Shown: in pieces, positions 55,977 to 64,000 of the stretch
How the letters are laid out: each line of letters opens with the position of its first letter
How positions within the stretch are numbered: the first letter of the stretch is position 1
Origin: Ornithinimicrobium cryptoxanthini
GTDB lineage: Bacteria; Actinomycetota; Actinomycetes; Actinomycetales; Dermatophilaceae
Direction of reading: 5' to 3'
NCBI RefSeq assembly: GCF_023923205.1
Contig: NZ_CP099490.1
Coordinates: 682,001 to 746,000, forward strand
DNA: 64,000 bases
Translations under genes and position numbers: made by a program
The notes under the pieces: model-generated
What the model was told of the DNA's origin: nothing
Databases searched by the model: none
What the model saw: the letters and a program-made list of their open reading frames with translations, nothing else

Positions 55977-56800
55977 TGACTCGACTCGAGCGTGGCACCA
56001 CCCCTGGTGGCGCCACGGACATCCCCGTCATCGAGCTGCGTGACGTGCACGTGGTGCACAAGGCGCGCACCGGGAGCCTGTTCCGCCCCGACCGGGTGCA
56101 CGCGGTCGCCGGCGTCGACTTCCAGGTCAGCCGCGGCGAGACCGTCGGCATCGTCGGCGAGTCCGGGTCGGGCAAGTCCACGCTGGCCCGGGTCATGGTC
56201 GGCCTGCAGCGACCCACGCAGGGGCAGGTGCTCTTCCGCGGCGAGGCACTGCGCCACGGCTCCCGCGACCGTCGCACCCTGGGCCGTGCCGTGTCCGTAG
56301 TCTTCCAGGACCCAGCGACCGCGCTGAACCCGCGGATGGTGGTGCGCGAGCAGCTCATCGACCCGTTGCGGGTGCACGGCATCGGCGATGAGCGCTCCCG
56401 GTTGGCGCGGGTGCGCGACCTCATCCAGCTGGTCGGACTGCCGCTGTCCGCGCTGGAGGTGCTCCCGCGACAGATCTCGGGCGGCCAGCGGCAGCGCGTC
56501 GCCATCGCCCGTGCCCTCACCCTCGAGCCCGACGTCGTCGTCGCCGACGAACCCACCTCGGCCCTCGACGTCTCGGTGCGCGCGCAGGTCCTCAACCTGC
56601 TCACCGACTTAAAGGACGAGCTGGGTCTCGGGCTGGTCTTCATCAGCCACGACATCAGCACCGTGCGTTATGTCTCCGACCGGGTGGCCGTGATGAACGG
56701 CGGCCTGATCGTCGAGACCGGCCCCACGTGCGAGGTCCTGACCAACCCCACCGACCCCTACACCCGCACCCTGCTCGCCGCGACGCCGTCGCTGCTCTGA
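55973..56800 (+). CDS. ABC transporter ATPase, DppF type (SatD-like)
   Basis: ATPase of 275 residues. Walker A GESGSGKS near residue 63, signature ISGGQRQRVAIARAL near 166, Walker B VVVADEP and H-loop FISHDIS. It completes the importer with the ATPase domain of the fused protein. ATGA overlap. Confidence 0.93.
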   Translation: MMTRLERGTTPGGATDIPVIELRDVHVVHKARTGSLFRPDRVHAVAGVDFQVSRGETVGIVGESGSGKSTLARVMVGLQRPTQGQVLFRGEALRHGSRDRRTLGRAVSVVFQDPATALNPRMVVREQLIDPLRVHGIGDERSRLARVRDLIQLVGLPLSALEVLPRQISGGQRQRVAIARALTLEPDVVVADEPTSALDVSVRAQVLNLLTDLKDELGLGLVFISHDISTVRYVSDRVAVMNGGLIVETGPTCEVLTNPTDPYTRTLLAATPSLL

Positions 56801-56826
56801 GCGTCAGCCACCCCGAGAGGATCGCT

Positions 56827-57762
56827 ATGACCGGCCACCGCATCACCGGTGTCGTCCCGCCCGTGCTCACCCCGTTCACCGCCGACGGAGAGATCGACCT
56901 GCCCTCGCTCGAGCGGCTGGTGACCCGGATGATCGAGGCCGGCGTCGACGGTCTGTTCGCCCTCGGGTCCAGCAGCGAGACCGCCTATCTGGACGACAGC
57001 CGCCGGGTGGCGGTCCTCGAGGCGGTCATGGGCATCGCGGCGGGGCGGGTCCCCGTCCTCGCCGGAGTGATCGAGACCCAGCTCGAGCGGGTGCTGACCC
57101 AGGTGCGGGTGGCCGAGCGGCTGGGTGCCGCGGGAGTGGTGGCGACAGCCCCGTTCTATGCGATCACCGGACCCGACGAGACCGAGGCGCACTTCCGGGG
57201 GATCGCGGCGGCCACCGACCTGCCGGTGTGGGCCTATGACATCCCCGTCTGCACGCACCTCAAGCTCGGCGCGGACCTGCTCGTCCGGCTGGGCGCGGAG
57301 GGCGTGCTCACCGGAGTCAAGGACTCCTCCGGGGACGACGTGGGGTTCCGGCGGCTCGCGATGAAGAACCGCGCTGCGGGAGAGCCGCTCAGCCTCCTGA
57401 CGGGCCACGAGGTCGTCGTGGACGGGGCCTATCTGGCCGGTGCCCACGGCTCGGTGCCGGGACTCGGCAACGTCGACCCGGCCGGCTACGTCCGGATGCA
57501 CCGGGCGGCCCGCGACGAAGACTGGGTGACGGTGCGCGCGGAGCAGGACCGGCTCGCCGCGCTCTTCGAGATCGTCTTCGTCCCTGGTGACAAGGTGGGA
57601 ACCACCGCCGGCATCGGTGCCTTCAAGACGGCCCTGCGCCACCTCGGTGTCATCGAGACCAACGTGATGTCCCCTCCGATGGTGGTGCTCAACGACGACC
57701 ACGCGCGCCGGATCGGCGCGATCTGTGACGCGGTCGCCGTGGGCGCCGTCGCCAGTGCCTAG
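56827..57762 (+). CDS. nanA: DapA/NanA-family lyase, probable N-acetylneuraminate lyase
   Basis: Class I aldolase-type TIM barrel of 311 residues. Schiff-base Lys165 in GVKDSSGD and a Tyr111 equivalent in PFYAITGPDE. The usual GTTGE/GSTGE motif is GSSSE here (48-52). By sequence alone it could be another DapA-family aldolase; the transporter before it and the nanK-nanE-nagB-nagA genes after it make sialic-acid cleavage to ManNAc and pyruvate the best reading. GAGAGGA site before the ATG. Confidence 0.82.
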   Translation: MTGHRITGVVPPVLTPFTADGEIDLPSLERLVTRMIEAGVDGLFALGSSSETAYLDDSRRVAVLEAVMGIAAGRVPVLAGVIETQLERVLTQVRVAERLGAAGVVATAPFYAITGPDETEAHFRGIAAATDLPVWAYDIPVCTHLKLGADLLVRLGAEGVLTGVKDSSGDDVGFRRLAMKNRAAGEPLSLLTGHEVVVDGAYLAGAHGSVPGLGNVDPAGYVRMHRAARDEDWVTVRAEQDRLAALFEIVFVPGDKVGTTAGIGAFKTALRHLGVIETNVMSPPMVVLNDDHARRIGAICDAVAVGAVASA

Positions 57763-58738
57763 GGCGCTCGCGGTCGACATCGGCGGCACGAAGCTCGCCG
57801 CCGGGATCGTCGAGCTGCCCGGACCGGTCGTCACGCACCGTCGCACGGTCGCGACGCCGGCCCAGGAGGGCGGGGGCGCCGTCCTGGCGGCGGTCACCCA
57901 GCTCGGGCGCGCGGTGCTGCAGGACGCCGCCGACGACGGCCTCGGTGTGGATGTCATCGGTGTGGCCAGTGCTGGCACGGTCAGTCCTGCCGACGGACGG
58001 ATCACCCACGCCACCGACACGCTGCCCGCCTGGGCCGGCACCCCGCTCGGCGAGCACCTGGCCAGCGTGCTGGACCGACGCACGACGGTCCTCAACGATG
58101 TCCACGCCCACGGGGTCGGGGAGGCGGTGTATGGCGAGGGCGCCGGGCACCGCAGCGTCCTGGTCGTGGCCGTGGGCACCGGTGTGGGTGGCGCCCTGGT
58201 CGTCGGTGGTGAGCCGATGGTCGGCGCGCACGGCGTGGCCGGCCACGCCGGTCATCTCCCCGTGCCGGAGGCTGCTGGTCTGCGGTGCACCTGTGGCCGG
58301 GTCGGACACCTGGAGGGCCTTGCCTCCGGCGCCGGACTCCGGGCAGACTTCCTGCGCCGCACCGGTCAGGACCTGCCAGCCCGCGAGATCGCGGCGCTGC
58401 TGACGGGTCCCGACGGCGCCGGTCCGGACCGGGACAACGACCACGCGGACAGTGACCTGGTCGCGGCCGCCCACGCGGTGCTCGAGGCCTCCGGCCGGGC
58501 GACCGGCCGAACGATCGGGTCCCTGCTCAACGTCCTGGACCCGGACATCGTGGTGGTCGGCGGTGGCCTGGCCCAGGCGCCGCACCCCTGGCGCGACTCG
58601 TTGACCGAGGGGGTTGCCCTGGAGGCGATGGATCCCGTCGCGGACACCAGGGTCGTCATCTCCTCAGCCGGCCCGGACGCGGCCCTGTGGGGAGCAGCAC
58701 ACGTCGCCCTCCGGCGCGCTGGCTCCGGCCTGCTCTAG
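57755..58738 (+). CDS. nanK: ROK-family sugar kinase, probable ManNAc kinase
   Basis: Kinase of 327 residues. ATP motif AVDIGGTKLAAG near residue 6, HGVAGHAGHLPVPE sugar-binding region, and the ROK zinc motif CTCGRVGHLE. Canonical ROK proteins have a third Cys where this one has His (GHLE for GCLE), an unusual ligand set. The GTG at 57755 overlaps the nanA end by eight bases and gives the family N-terminus; a GTG at 57725 is possible. Confidence 0.85.
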   Translation: MPRALAVDIGGTKLAAGIVELPGPVVTHRRTVATPAQEGGGAVLAAVTQLGRAVLQDAADDGLGVDVIGVASAGTVSPADGRITHATDTLPAWAGTPLGEHLASVLDRRTTVLNDVHAHGVGEAVYGEGAGHRSVLVVAVGTGVGGALVVGGEPMVGAHGVAGHAGHLPVPEAAGLRCTCGRVGHLEGLASGAGLRADFLRRTGQDLPAREIAALLTGPDGAGPDRDNDHADSDLVAAAHAVLEASGRATGRTIGSLLNVLDPDIVVVGGGLAQAPHPWRDSLTEGVALEAMDPVADTRVVISSAGPDAALWGAAHVALRRAGSGLL

Positions 58739-58774
58739 AGTCCGTCCCAAGTTCGCCACGACCCGAGGATCTTG

Positions 58775-59461
58775 ATGACCCAAAGCGCTGACGACCTGCT
58801 CACGCGGACCGCCGGGCAGCTGATCGTCTCCTGCCAGGCCTATCCGGGTGAGCCGATGCGCACGCCCGACACGATGGCCCGCGTCGCGGCCGCCGCGGTT
58901 CAGGGCGGTGCGGCGGCGGTGCGGGTGCAGGGTCTGGACGACGTGCGGGCCACGGTCGCGACAGTCGACGTCCCCGTGATCGGGCTGTGGAAGGACGGGG
59001 ACACCGGGGTCTTCATCACCCCGACGCTCCGGCACGCGCGTGCGGTTGGCGAGGCGGGGGCCACAGTGGTGGCGGTCGACGCCACGAAGCGGCCCCGAGC
59101 GGACGGCAGCACGGTCCGCGACCTGGTGCGACTGCTGCACGACGAGTGCGGTGTGCTCGTGATGGCTGACTGCGACGACCTGACCTCGGCGGTGGAGGCG
59201 GCCGAGGCTGGAGCGGACCTGCTGGGGACGACCCTCGCGGGCTACACCGATGCCCGGCCGGCCACGCAGGGACCTGACCTCGACCTGTTGCGCACCGTGG
59301 CCCGGGAGCTGCCCGGTCACCCGGTCGTCGCGGAGGGGCGGGTCCACACCCACGAGCACGCCCGCGCCGCTCTCGACGCCGGCGCCCACGCGGTCTGTGT
59401 CGGCACGGCGATTACCCACCCCACCTCGCTGACGCGATGGTTCGTGGAGGCGATGCACTGA
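58775..59461 (+). CDS. nanE: N-acetylmannosamine-6-phosphate 2-epimerase
   Basis: TIM-barrel epimerase of 228 residues. Recognised by GQLIVSCQAYPGEPM, GGAAAVRVQGLDDVRA, VAVDATKRPRADGSTVRDLV and VVAEGRVHTHEHA. Converts ManNAc-6-P to GlcNAc-6-P. GAGG site before the ATG; a TTG three bases earlier is less likely. NanE is diagnostic for sialic-acid or ManNAc use and anchors the reading of the locus. Confidence 0.92.
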   Translation: MTQSADDLLTRTAGQLIVSCQAYPGEPMRTPDTMARVAAAAVQGGAAAVRVQGLDDVRATVATVDVPVIGLWKDGDTGVFITPTLRHARAVGEAGATVVAVDATKRPRADGSTVRDLVRLLHDECGVLVMADCDDLTSAVEAAEAGADLLGTTLAGYTDARPATQGPDLDLLRTVARELPGHPVVAEGRVHTHEHARAALDAGAHAVCVGTAITHPTSLTRWFVEAMH

Positions 59462-60246
59462 TGGAGATCGTGATCATCGACGAGCCGGAGGACGTCGGCC
59501 CGCTCGGCGCGGACGCCATCGCCCAGCATGTGGTCGCCAACCCCGAGGCGGTCCTCGGTCTGGCCACCGGGTCGAGCCCGCTGCGGGTCTATCAGGAGCT
59601 GGGTGCCCGGGTGGCCAGGGGCGAGCTGAGCCTGTCTCGGTGCCAGGCCTTCCTTCTGGATGAGTATGTCGGGCTGCCGGCCGGTCATCCCGAGGCCTAC
59701 CGGACCGTGATCGACCGGGAGTTCTGCGACCTGGTCGACCTCGACCCGGCGAACGTGCACGGGCTGGACGGGACCGCCGAGGACCTGCTGGGTGAGTGCA
59801 CCCGCTATGAGTCGGCGATCGCGGCAGCGGGCGGCATCGACGTGCAGCTGCTCGGCATCGGCCGGGACGGGCACATCGCCTTCAACGAGCCCGGCTCCTC
59901 CCTCGGCTCCCGCACCCGTGTCAAGACCCTGACCACGCAGACGCGCCTCGACAACGCACGCTTCTTCGGGGACGACTTCCACGCGGTGCCGCTGCACTGC
60001 CTGACCCAGGGGATCGGCACGATCTCGTCGGCACGCCACCTGGTGCTCATCGCGCTCGGGGAGCCCAAGGCCGAGGCGGTCCACCAGCTGGTGGAGGGCC
60101 CGATCAGTGCGCTCTGGCCGGCGACGGCCCTGCAGCTGCACCCGCACGTGACGGTCCTGCTCGATCCGGCGGCCGCCTCGCGGTTGCAGTTCGGGGCCTA
60201 CTACCGGGAGGCCTATCGCGGCAAACCGTCCTGGCAGGGGTTCTGA
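59461..60246 (+). CDS. nagB: Glucosamine-6-phosphate deaminase
   Basis: Isomerase/deaminase of 261 residues giving fructose-6-P and ammonia. LATGSSPLRVYQEL (phosphate site), LLDEYVGLP with the catalytic Asp, and GIGRDGHIAFNEPGSS. TGATG overlap with nanE. Confidence 0.95.
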   Translation: MEIVIIDEPEDVGPLGADAIAQHVVANPEAVLGLATGSSPLRVYQELGARVARGELSLSRCQAFLLDEYVGLPAGHPEAYRTVIDREFCDLVDLDPANVHGLDGTAEDLLGECTRYESAIAAAGGIDVQLLGIGRDGHIAFNEPGSSLGSRTRVKTLTTQTRLDNARFFGDDFHAVPLHCLTQGIGTISSARHLVLIALGEPKAEAVHQLVEGPISALWPATALQLHPHVTVLLDPAAASRLQFGAYYREAYRGKPSWQGF

Positions 60247-61371
60247 GTGGAGCCGGTGCAGCTCCTTCGCGCCGCGCGGGTCATCACCCCTGACCGCGAG
60301 CTTGCGGACGGCTGGGTCGCGGTGCGCGGTGACCGGATCGTGGAGGTGGGGCAGGGCTCCGCGCCCCAGGACGCGGACGTGACGTATGCCGTGCTGGTGC
60401 CGGGACTCGTGGACATCCACAACCACGGGGGTGGCGGCGCCGCCTTCACCGACGGCTCCGAGGCGGCCCTGCGCGCGCGTGACGCGCACCTGGGACGGGG
60501 GACGACGACGCTCGTCGCCAGCCTGGTGACCGACAGCGTCGAGGTGCTGCTCGAGCAGGTGCGGGCCCTGACCCCTCTGGTGCACTCAGGTGACCTGGCC
60601 GGCATACACCTTGAAGGCCCATGGCTGGCGCCCCGGTGGCGGGGCGCACACCCCTCGGGACTCCTGGCCGACCCGGACGCTGCGGACGTCGCGGCCCTGG
60701 CCGACGCGGCCGGTGACGCACTGGTGATGGTGACCCTGGCCCCGGAGCGCCCCGGCGCGCTGGAGGCGATCGGGCTGCTCACCGGACGCGGGGTGCGAGT
60801 CGCGGTTGGGCACACCGACGCGACCTATGACCAGACCCGGGCGGCCATCGGGGCGGGGGCGAGCATGGCGACGCACCTCTACAACGCCGCCCGCCCACAC
60901 CACCACCGCGAGCCGGGCCCGTCGGTGGCACTGCTGGAGGACCCGCGGGTGTTCATCGAGTCCATCGTGGACGGTGTCCACCTGCACCCGGCGGTCGTGC
61001 GGGCGACCGCCGAGGCCGCGGGCCGGCGGTGGGTCCTGGTGACCGACGCGATGGCGGCTGCGCTGATGGGCGACGGCTCCTATGAGCTGGGCACCGTCGG
61101 GGTAGAGGTCGTCCAGGGCGTCGCCCGGCTCAGCGAGGACGGCGCGCTCGCCGGGAGCACCCTCAGCCTGGACCGGGCCGTGCGCACCGCAGTGGGGTGC
61201 GGCGTGCCCCTGCTCGAGGCGGTCCACGCGGCGACGGCCGCCCCGGCCGCGGCGATGGGCTGGGGGGACGTCGGCCGGCTGGAGCCCGGGTGTCGCGCAG
61301 ACCTCGTGGCGCTGGATGATGACCTGGGCGTGCGGGCCGTGGTGCGCCACGGTCGGTGGGTGATCCGCTAG
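60247..61371 (+). CDS. nagA: N-acetylglucosamine-6-phosphate deacetylase
   Basis: Amidohydrolase of 374 residues. PGLVDIHNHGGGG, GIHLEGPWLAP with the metal Glu, VAVGHTDATYDQT, MATHLYNAARP and the catalytic Asp in VTDAMAAALMG. It acts before NagB in the pathway although its gene follows. The GTG start immediately follows the nagB stop. Confidence 0.94.
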   Translation: MEPVQLLRAARVITPDRELADGWVAVRGDRIVEVGQGSAPQDADVTYAVLVPGLVDIHNHGGGGAAFTDGSEAALRARDAHLGRGTTTLVASLVTDSVEVLLEQVRALTPLVHSGDLAGIHLEGPWLAPRWRGAHPSGLLADPDAADVAALADAAGDALVMVTLAPERPGALEAIGLLTGRGVRVAVGHTDATYDQTRAAIGAGASMATHLYNAARPHHHREPGPSVALLEDPRVFIESIVDGVHLHPAVVRATAEAAGRRWVLVTDAMAAALMGDGSYELGTVGVEVVQGVARLSEDGALAGSTLSLDRAVRTAVGCGVPLLEAVHAATAAPAAAMGWGDVGRLEPGCRADLVALDDDLGVRAVVRHGRWVIR

Positions 61372-61411
61372 GCGCGGCACGTCGGTGCTCGTGATGCTCG
61401 TCCCCAGGCGC

Positions 61412-61417
61412 TAGATT
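61412..61417 (+). promoter_or_regulatory. -10 box of the ABC exporter operon
   Basis: TAGATT eight bases before the GTG start; no ribosome-binding site, so probably leaderless. Confidence 0.5.
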
Positions 61418-61425
61418 TGTCCCCC

Positions 61426-62355
61426 GTGGGGATCATCGACACTCAAGGGCTCACCAAGCGCTACGGCCAGGTGACCGCCCTGGAGGGCCTCGACCTGACC
61501 ATCGGGGAGGGCGTGACCGGGCTGGTCGGTGCCAACGGGGCCGGCAAGTCCACGCTGATCAAGATCCTCCTCGGGCTGATCGACGCCACCGAGGGCAGCG
61601 CCCAGGTGCTCGGCCATGACATCCGGGCCGAGGGCGACCAGATCCGGACCGTGGTCGGCTACATGCCTGAGCACGACTGCCTGCCTCCCGACGTGCGGGC
61701 GATCGACTTCGTGGTGCACATGGGCCGCATGTCGGGGCTGCCGCCGACGGCCGCCCGGGAGCGTGCCGCCGACGTGCTGCGCCACGTCGGGTTGGCCGAG
61801 GAGCGCTACCGCCTGATGGGCGGCTACTCCACCGGCATGAAGCAGCGCGCTAAGCTGGCGCAGGCGCTGGTGCACGATCCTCGCCTGGTCTTCCTGGACG
61901 AGCCGACCAACGGCCTCGACCCGGCGGCGCGCGACGACATGCTGTCGCTGGTGAGCAAGATCGGGCGGGAGTTCGGCATCTCGGTCCTGGTGACCTCACA
62001 CCTGCTCGGCGAGCTGGAGCGGGTCAGCGACCACGTCGTCGTCCTCGACGGGGGGCACCTGCTGCGTTCACAGGCCACCACCGAGTTCACCTCAGACACC
62101 GGGCTGTTGCTCGTCGAGGTGATGGGGACGGGCGACGCGCAGACCGACATGGGGGAGCGGCTGGCCGCCCTGGGCATCCCGTGCCGACCCCGCGGCAAGC
62201 TCATCGAGATCAACGCACCGGGTCGCAGCGACCTCCACGACCTGATCCGTGACACGGCGGTCGACGCGGGCGTGGGTCTGGTCCGGCTGGCGGCCGACCA
62301 CCGACACATCGAGGACGTCTTCCGGGAGGAGGCAGGCCATGGCGCTCCCAACTGA
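61426..62355 (+). CDS. ABC transporter ATPase
   Basis: ATPase of 309 residues of the ABC-2/exporter class. Walker A GANGAGKS near residue 38, signature STGMKQRAKLAQAL, Walker B LVFLDEPTNGLDP and H-loop VTSHLL, with a regulatory C-terminal extension. First of an ATPase-permease-ATPase set. Substrate unknown. Confidence 0.92.
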   Translation: MGIIDTQGLTKRYGQVTALEGLDLTIGEGVTGLVGANGAGKSTLIKILLGLIDATEGSAQVLGHDIRAEGDQIRTVVGYMPEHDCLPPDVRAIDFVVHMGRMSGLPPTAARERAADVLRHVGLAEERYRLMGGYSTGMKQRAKLAQALVHDPRLVFLDEPTNGLDPAARDDMLSLVSKIGREFGISVLVTSHLLGELERVSDHVVVLDGGHLLRSQATTEFTSDTGLLLVEVMGTGDAQTDMGERLAALGIPCRPRGKLIEINAPGRSDLHDLIRDTAVDAGVGLVRLAADHRHIEDVFREEAGHGAPN

Positions 62356-63238
62356 GGGACCGGGACCCGGTGGGGTCATCCACGACATCGGCTACCGGCC
62401 CTACACCGGGCCGCGGCTCGGGACGGCGTCGGCTGCGCGCTCGCTCTTTGCGACCGGACTGCTCAATGCCTATGGCATCGGACGCTCCGGTCGCGCCAAG
62501 ATCCTGCCGATGGTGCTGCTGGCCTTCATGCTCGTCCCAGCGGCGATCATGGTGGCGATCATGGTCACGCTCGGCCTGACCGAGGGATTCATCAACTACG
62601 GCAGCTACCCCGTGCAGCTGATGCTGCTCATCGTGATCTTCGTCGCAGCCCAGGCGCCGGTCCTGTTCTCGCGGGACCTGCGGTCCGGGGCGATCTCGCT
62701 CTATCTCGCGCGGCCCCTCGGCGCGTCGGCCTTTGCCCTGATCCGCTGGTCATCCCTGTTCGTGGCGGTCCTGGTCTTCGTCGGGGTGCCGATCATCGTG
62801 CTGTATGTCGGAGCGCTGTCGGCCGAGGCCGACTTCGCCGAGCATACGGGCGAGTTCGCTGCCGCGATGGTGGGCGTGATCCTGCTGGCCGCAGTGCTCG
62901 CGACGCTGTCCGCGCTGGTGGCGGCGCACACCCGTCGGCGCGGCCTGGCGGTCGGGGTCACCATCATCGCGCTCCTGATCAGCACCGGGGTCGTGACCGC
63001 CGTCCAGGCCATCACCTCGGAGATGGGCAACGAGGTGGGGGCGCGCATCGCCGGGCTGCTCTCGCCGTTCTCTCTCGTCGACGGGGTGCAGGCGGAGCTG
63101 TTGGGGGGCGTCGGCTCCTTCCAGGTGTCGCCGGGCACCACCGCGTGGGGGCTGCTCTATCTGGCGGTGGCGCTGGCCGTGATCGCCGGCGGGCTGTGGG
63201 TGCTGGTCCGCTACTACCGGAAGCAGGCGGGACGATGA
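62339..63238 (+). CDS. ABC-2 type transporter permease
   Basis: Membrane protein of 299 residues with six hydrophobic segments and a long N-terminal cytoplasmic stretch (HDIGYRPYTGPRLG). The segment FSRDLRSGAISLYLARPL is typical of ABC-2 permeases. The GGGAGGAGG site lies inside the end of the ATPase gene, which it overlaps by 17 bases. Confidence 0.9.
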   Translation: MALPTEGPGPGGVIHDIGYRPYTGPRLGTASAARSLFATGLLNAYGIGRSGRAKILPMVLLAFMLVPAAIMVAIMVTLGLTEGFINYGSYPVQLMLLIVIFVAAQAPVLFSRDLRSGAISLYLARPLGASAFALIRWSSLFVAVLVFVGVPIIVLYVGALSAEADFAEHTGEFAAAMVGVILLAAVLATLSALVAAHTRRRGLAVGVTIIALLISTGVVTAVQAITSEMGNEVGARIAGLLSPFSLVDGVQAELLGGVGSFQVSPGTTAWGLLYLAVALAVIAGGLWVLVRYYRKQAGR

Positions 63239-64000
63239 GCGTTGTCGAGCTGACCAACTCCTCGCGCTGGTATGGCAACGTCGTGGCGGTCAACGACGTG
63301 TCGATGAAGATCGGGCCAGGGGTGACGGGACTGCTCGGGCCCAACGGGGCCGGCAAGACGACGCTGATCGCGATGATGGCTGGCTTCCTGGCGCCCTCGG
63401 CCGGCGAGGTCACCCTCGACGGTGCGCCGGTGTGGGGCAACGTCTCGGTCTATCGCACGATCGGGTTGGTGCCCGAGCGGGAGGCGAGCTTCGGCTATCT
63501 GACCGGCCGGCAGTTCGTGCGGGCCAACGCCGAGCTCCACCAGCTTCCGGCGCCCGGTGAGGCGACCGAGCGGGCGCTGGACATCGTCGACCTGGTGGAG
63601 GCTGCGGGGCGCAACATCAGCACCTACTCCAAGGGCATGAGGCAGCGCATCAAGCTGGCGGCGGCCCTGGTGCACGACCCAGGGGTGATGCTGCTGGACG
63701 AGCCGTTCAACGGCGTCGACCCACGCCAGCGGCTGCACCTGATGGAGCTGCTCACCCGGTTGGGCGCCGAGGGGCGCACCGTGCTCTTCAGCTCCCACAT
63801 CCTGGAGGAGGTCGAGCAGATCGCGCGCCACATCGAGGTCGTCGTCTCGGGCCGGCACGCGGCCTCCGGAGACTTCGGTGCCATCCGCCGGCTGATGACC
63901 GACCGGCCGGACAAATACCTGCTGCGCAGCAGCGACGACCGCTTGCTGGCCACGGCACTGATGGCCACGCCGAGCGTGGCGGGCGTCCAGCTCGATGCCC
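63235..64000 (+). CDS. ABC transporter ATPase, 3' end outside window
   Basis: ATGA overlap with the permease. 255 codons are visible with no stop. Walker A GPNGAGKT near residue 38, signature YSKGMRQRIKLAAAL, Walker B VMLLDEPFNGVDP and H-loop FSSHILEE. Two different ATPases with one or more permeases suggest a heteromeric exporter. Confidence 0.93.
   Translation, partial: MSVVELTNSSRWYGNVVAVNDVSMKIGPGVTGLLGPNGAGKTTLIAMMAGFLAPSAGEVTLDGAPVWGNVSVYRTIGLVPEREASFGYLTGRQFVRANAELHQLPAPGEATERALDIVDLVEAAGRNISTYSKGMRQRIKLAAALVHDPGVMLLDEPFNGVDPRQRLHLMELLTRLGAEGRTVLFSSHILEEVEQIARHIEVVVSGRHAASGDFGAIRRLMTDRPDKYLLRSSDDRLLATALMATPSVAGVQLDA

Noticed and set aside
56827..57762. 4-hydroxy-tetrahydrodipicolinate synthase (lysine pathway)
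   Set aside because: Family is shared, but the operon holds transporter, kinase, ManNAc-6-P epimerase and nag genes, so lyase is the better call.

Overview
The window is GC-rich chromosomal DNA from an actinobacterium. High GC, frequent GTG starts, stop/start overlaps within operons, CxxC-type L33, FolP2, YajQ, KorAB, HadAB and the tRNA-Thr/tRNA-Met/rpmG/hadAB order all fit that phylum. Micrococcales (Intrasporangiaceae or Ornithinimicrobiaceae-like) is my best guess for the lineage, but this is inference. I see no phage, insertion sequence, CRISPR array or integron. No gene-free stretch exceeds about 200 bases.

Layout. (1) 1-9086: the 3' part of a complex I operon, nuoH-I-J-K-L-M-N, ending in a long-chain polyprenyl diphosphate synthase probably used for menaquinone. 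(2) 9286-17088: a DUF1648 membrane protein; a minus-strand korA-korB-rarD operon (2-oxoglutarate:ferredoxin oxidoreductase plus an EamA transporter); a lipoprotein with a class A beta-lactamase fold; a RecF/SMC-like ATPase. (3) 17173-27129: a second complex I operon, nuoA-B-C-H-I-J-K-L-M-N followed by htpX. It has no nuoE, F or G (NADH module) and no nuoD. Where nuoD should be there are two tandem copies of a 66-bp palindrome-ended repeat. (4) 27170-34797: folP2-P450, pepN, an ECF sigma factor with a membrane partner, and yajQ. (5) 34877-44372: tRNA-Tyr, a small 32-bp-period repeat, a DinB-fold protein, ornithine aminotransferase, a TSUP permease, and a fatty-acid module (acyl-CoA oxidase-like gene and tetR divergent from fadI-fabG4-htdX) with a large palindromic operator. 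(6) 44481-49203: tRNA-Thr, tRNA-Met, rpmG, hadA-hadB-murB, adenosine deaminase, patatin. (7) 49200-61371: a probable sialic-acid catabolic locus, gntR plus esterase divergent from a SatABCD-like ABC transporter and nanA-nanK-nanE-nagB-nagA. (8) 61426-64000: an ABC exporter, with the last gene cut by the window edge.

How the parts may work together. KorAB yields reduced ferredoxin, and complex I forms without NuoEFG commonly accept electrons from ferredoxin or similar donors. The korAB/nuo2/htpX neighbourhood therefore suggests a ferredoxin-to-menaquinone branch beside the NADH-linked complex, although the missing NuoD means nuo2 must borrow that subunit, do something else, or be decaying. The locus at 49-61 kb would import sialic acid and convert it to fructose-6-phosphate.

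Three sequence-level patterns are not explained by genes. The octamer GTATGCCG/CGGCATAC occurs about 31 times, far above composition expectation, on both strands. A two-unit repeat of 32-bp period occurs after tRNA-Tyr and, diverged, inside the linker of htdX. TANNNT-type -10 boxes lie 5-8 bases before many start codons, implying widespread leaderless transcription.
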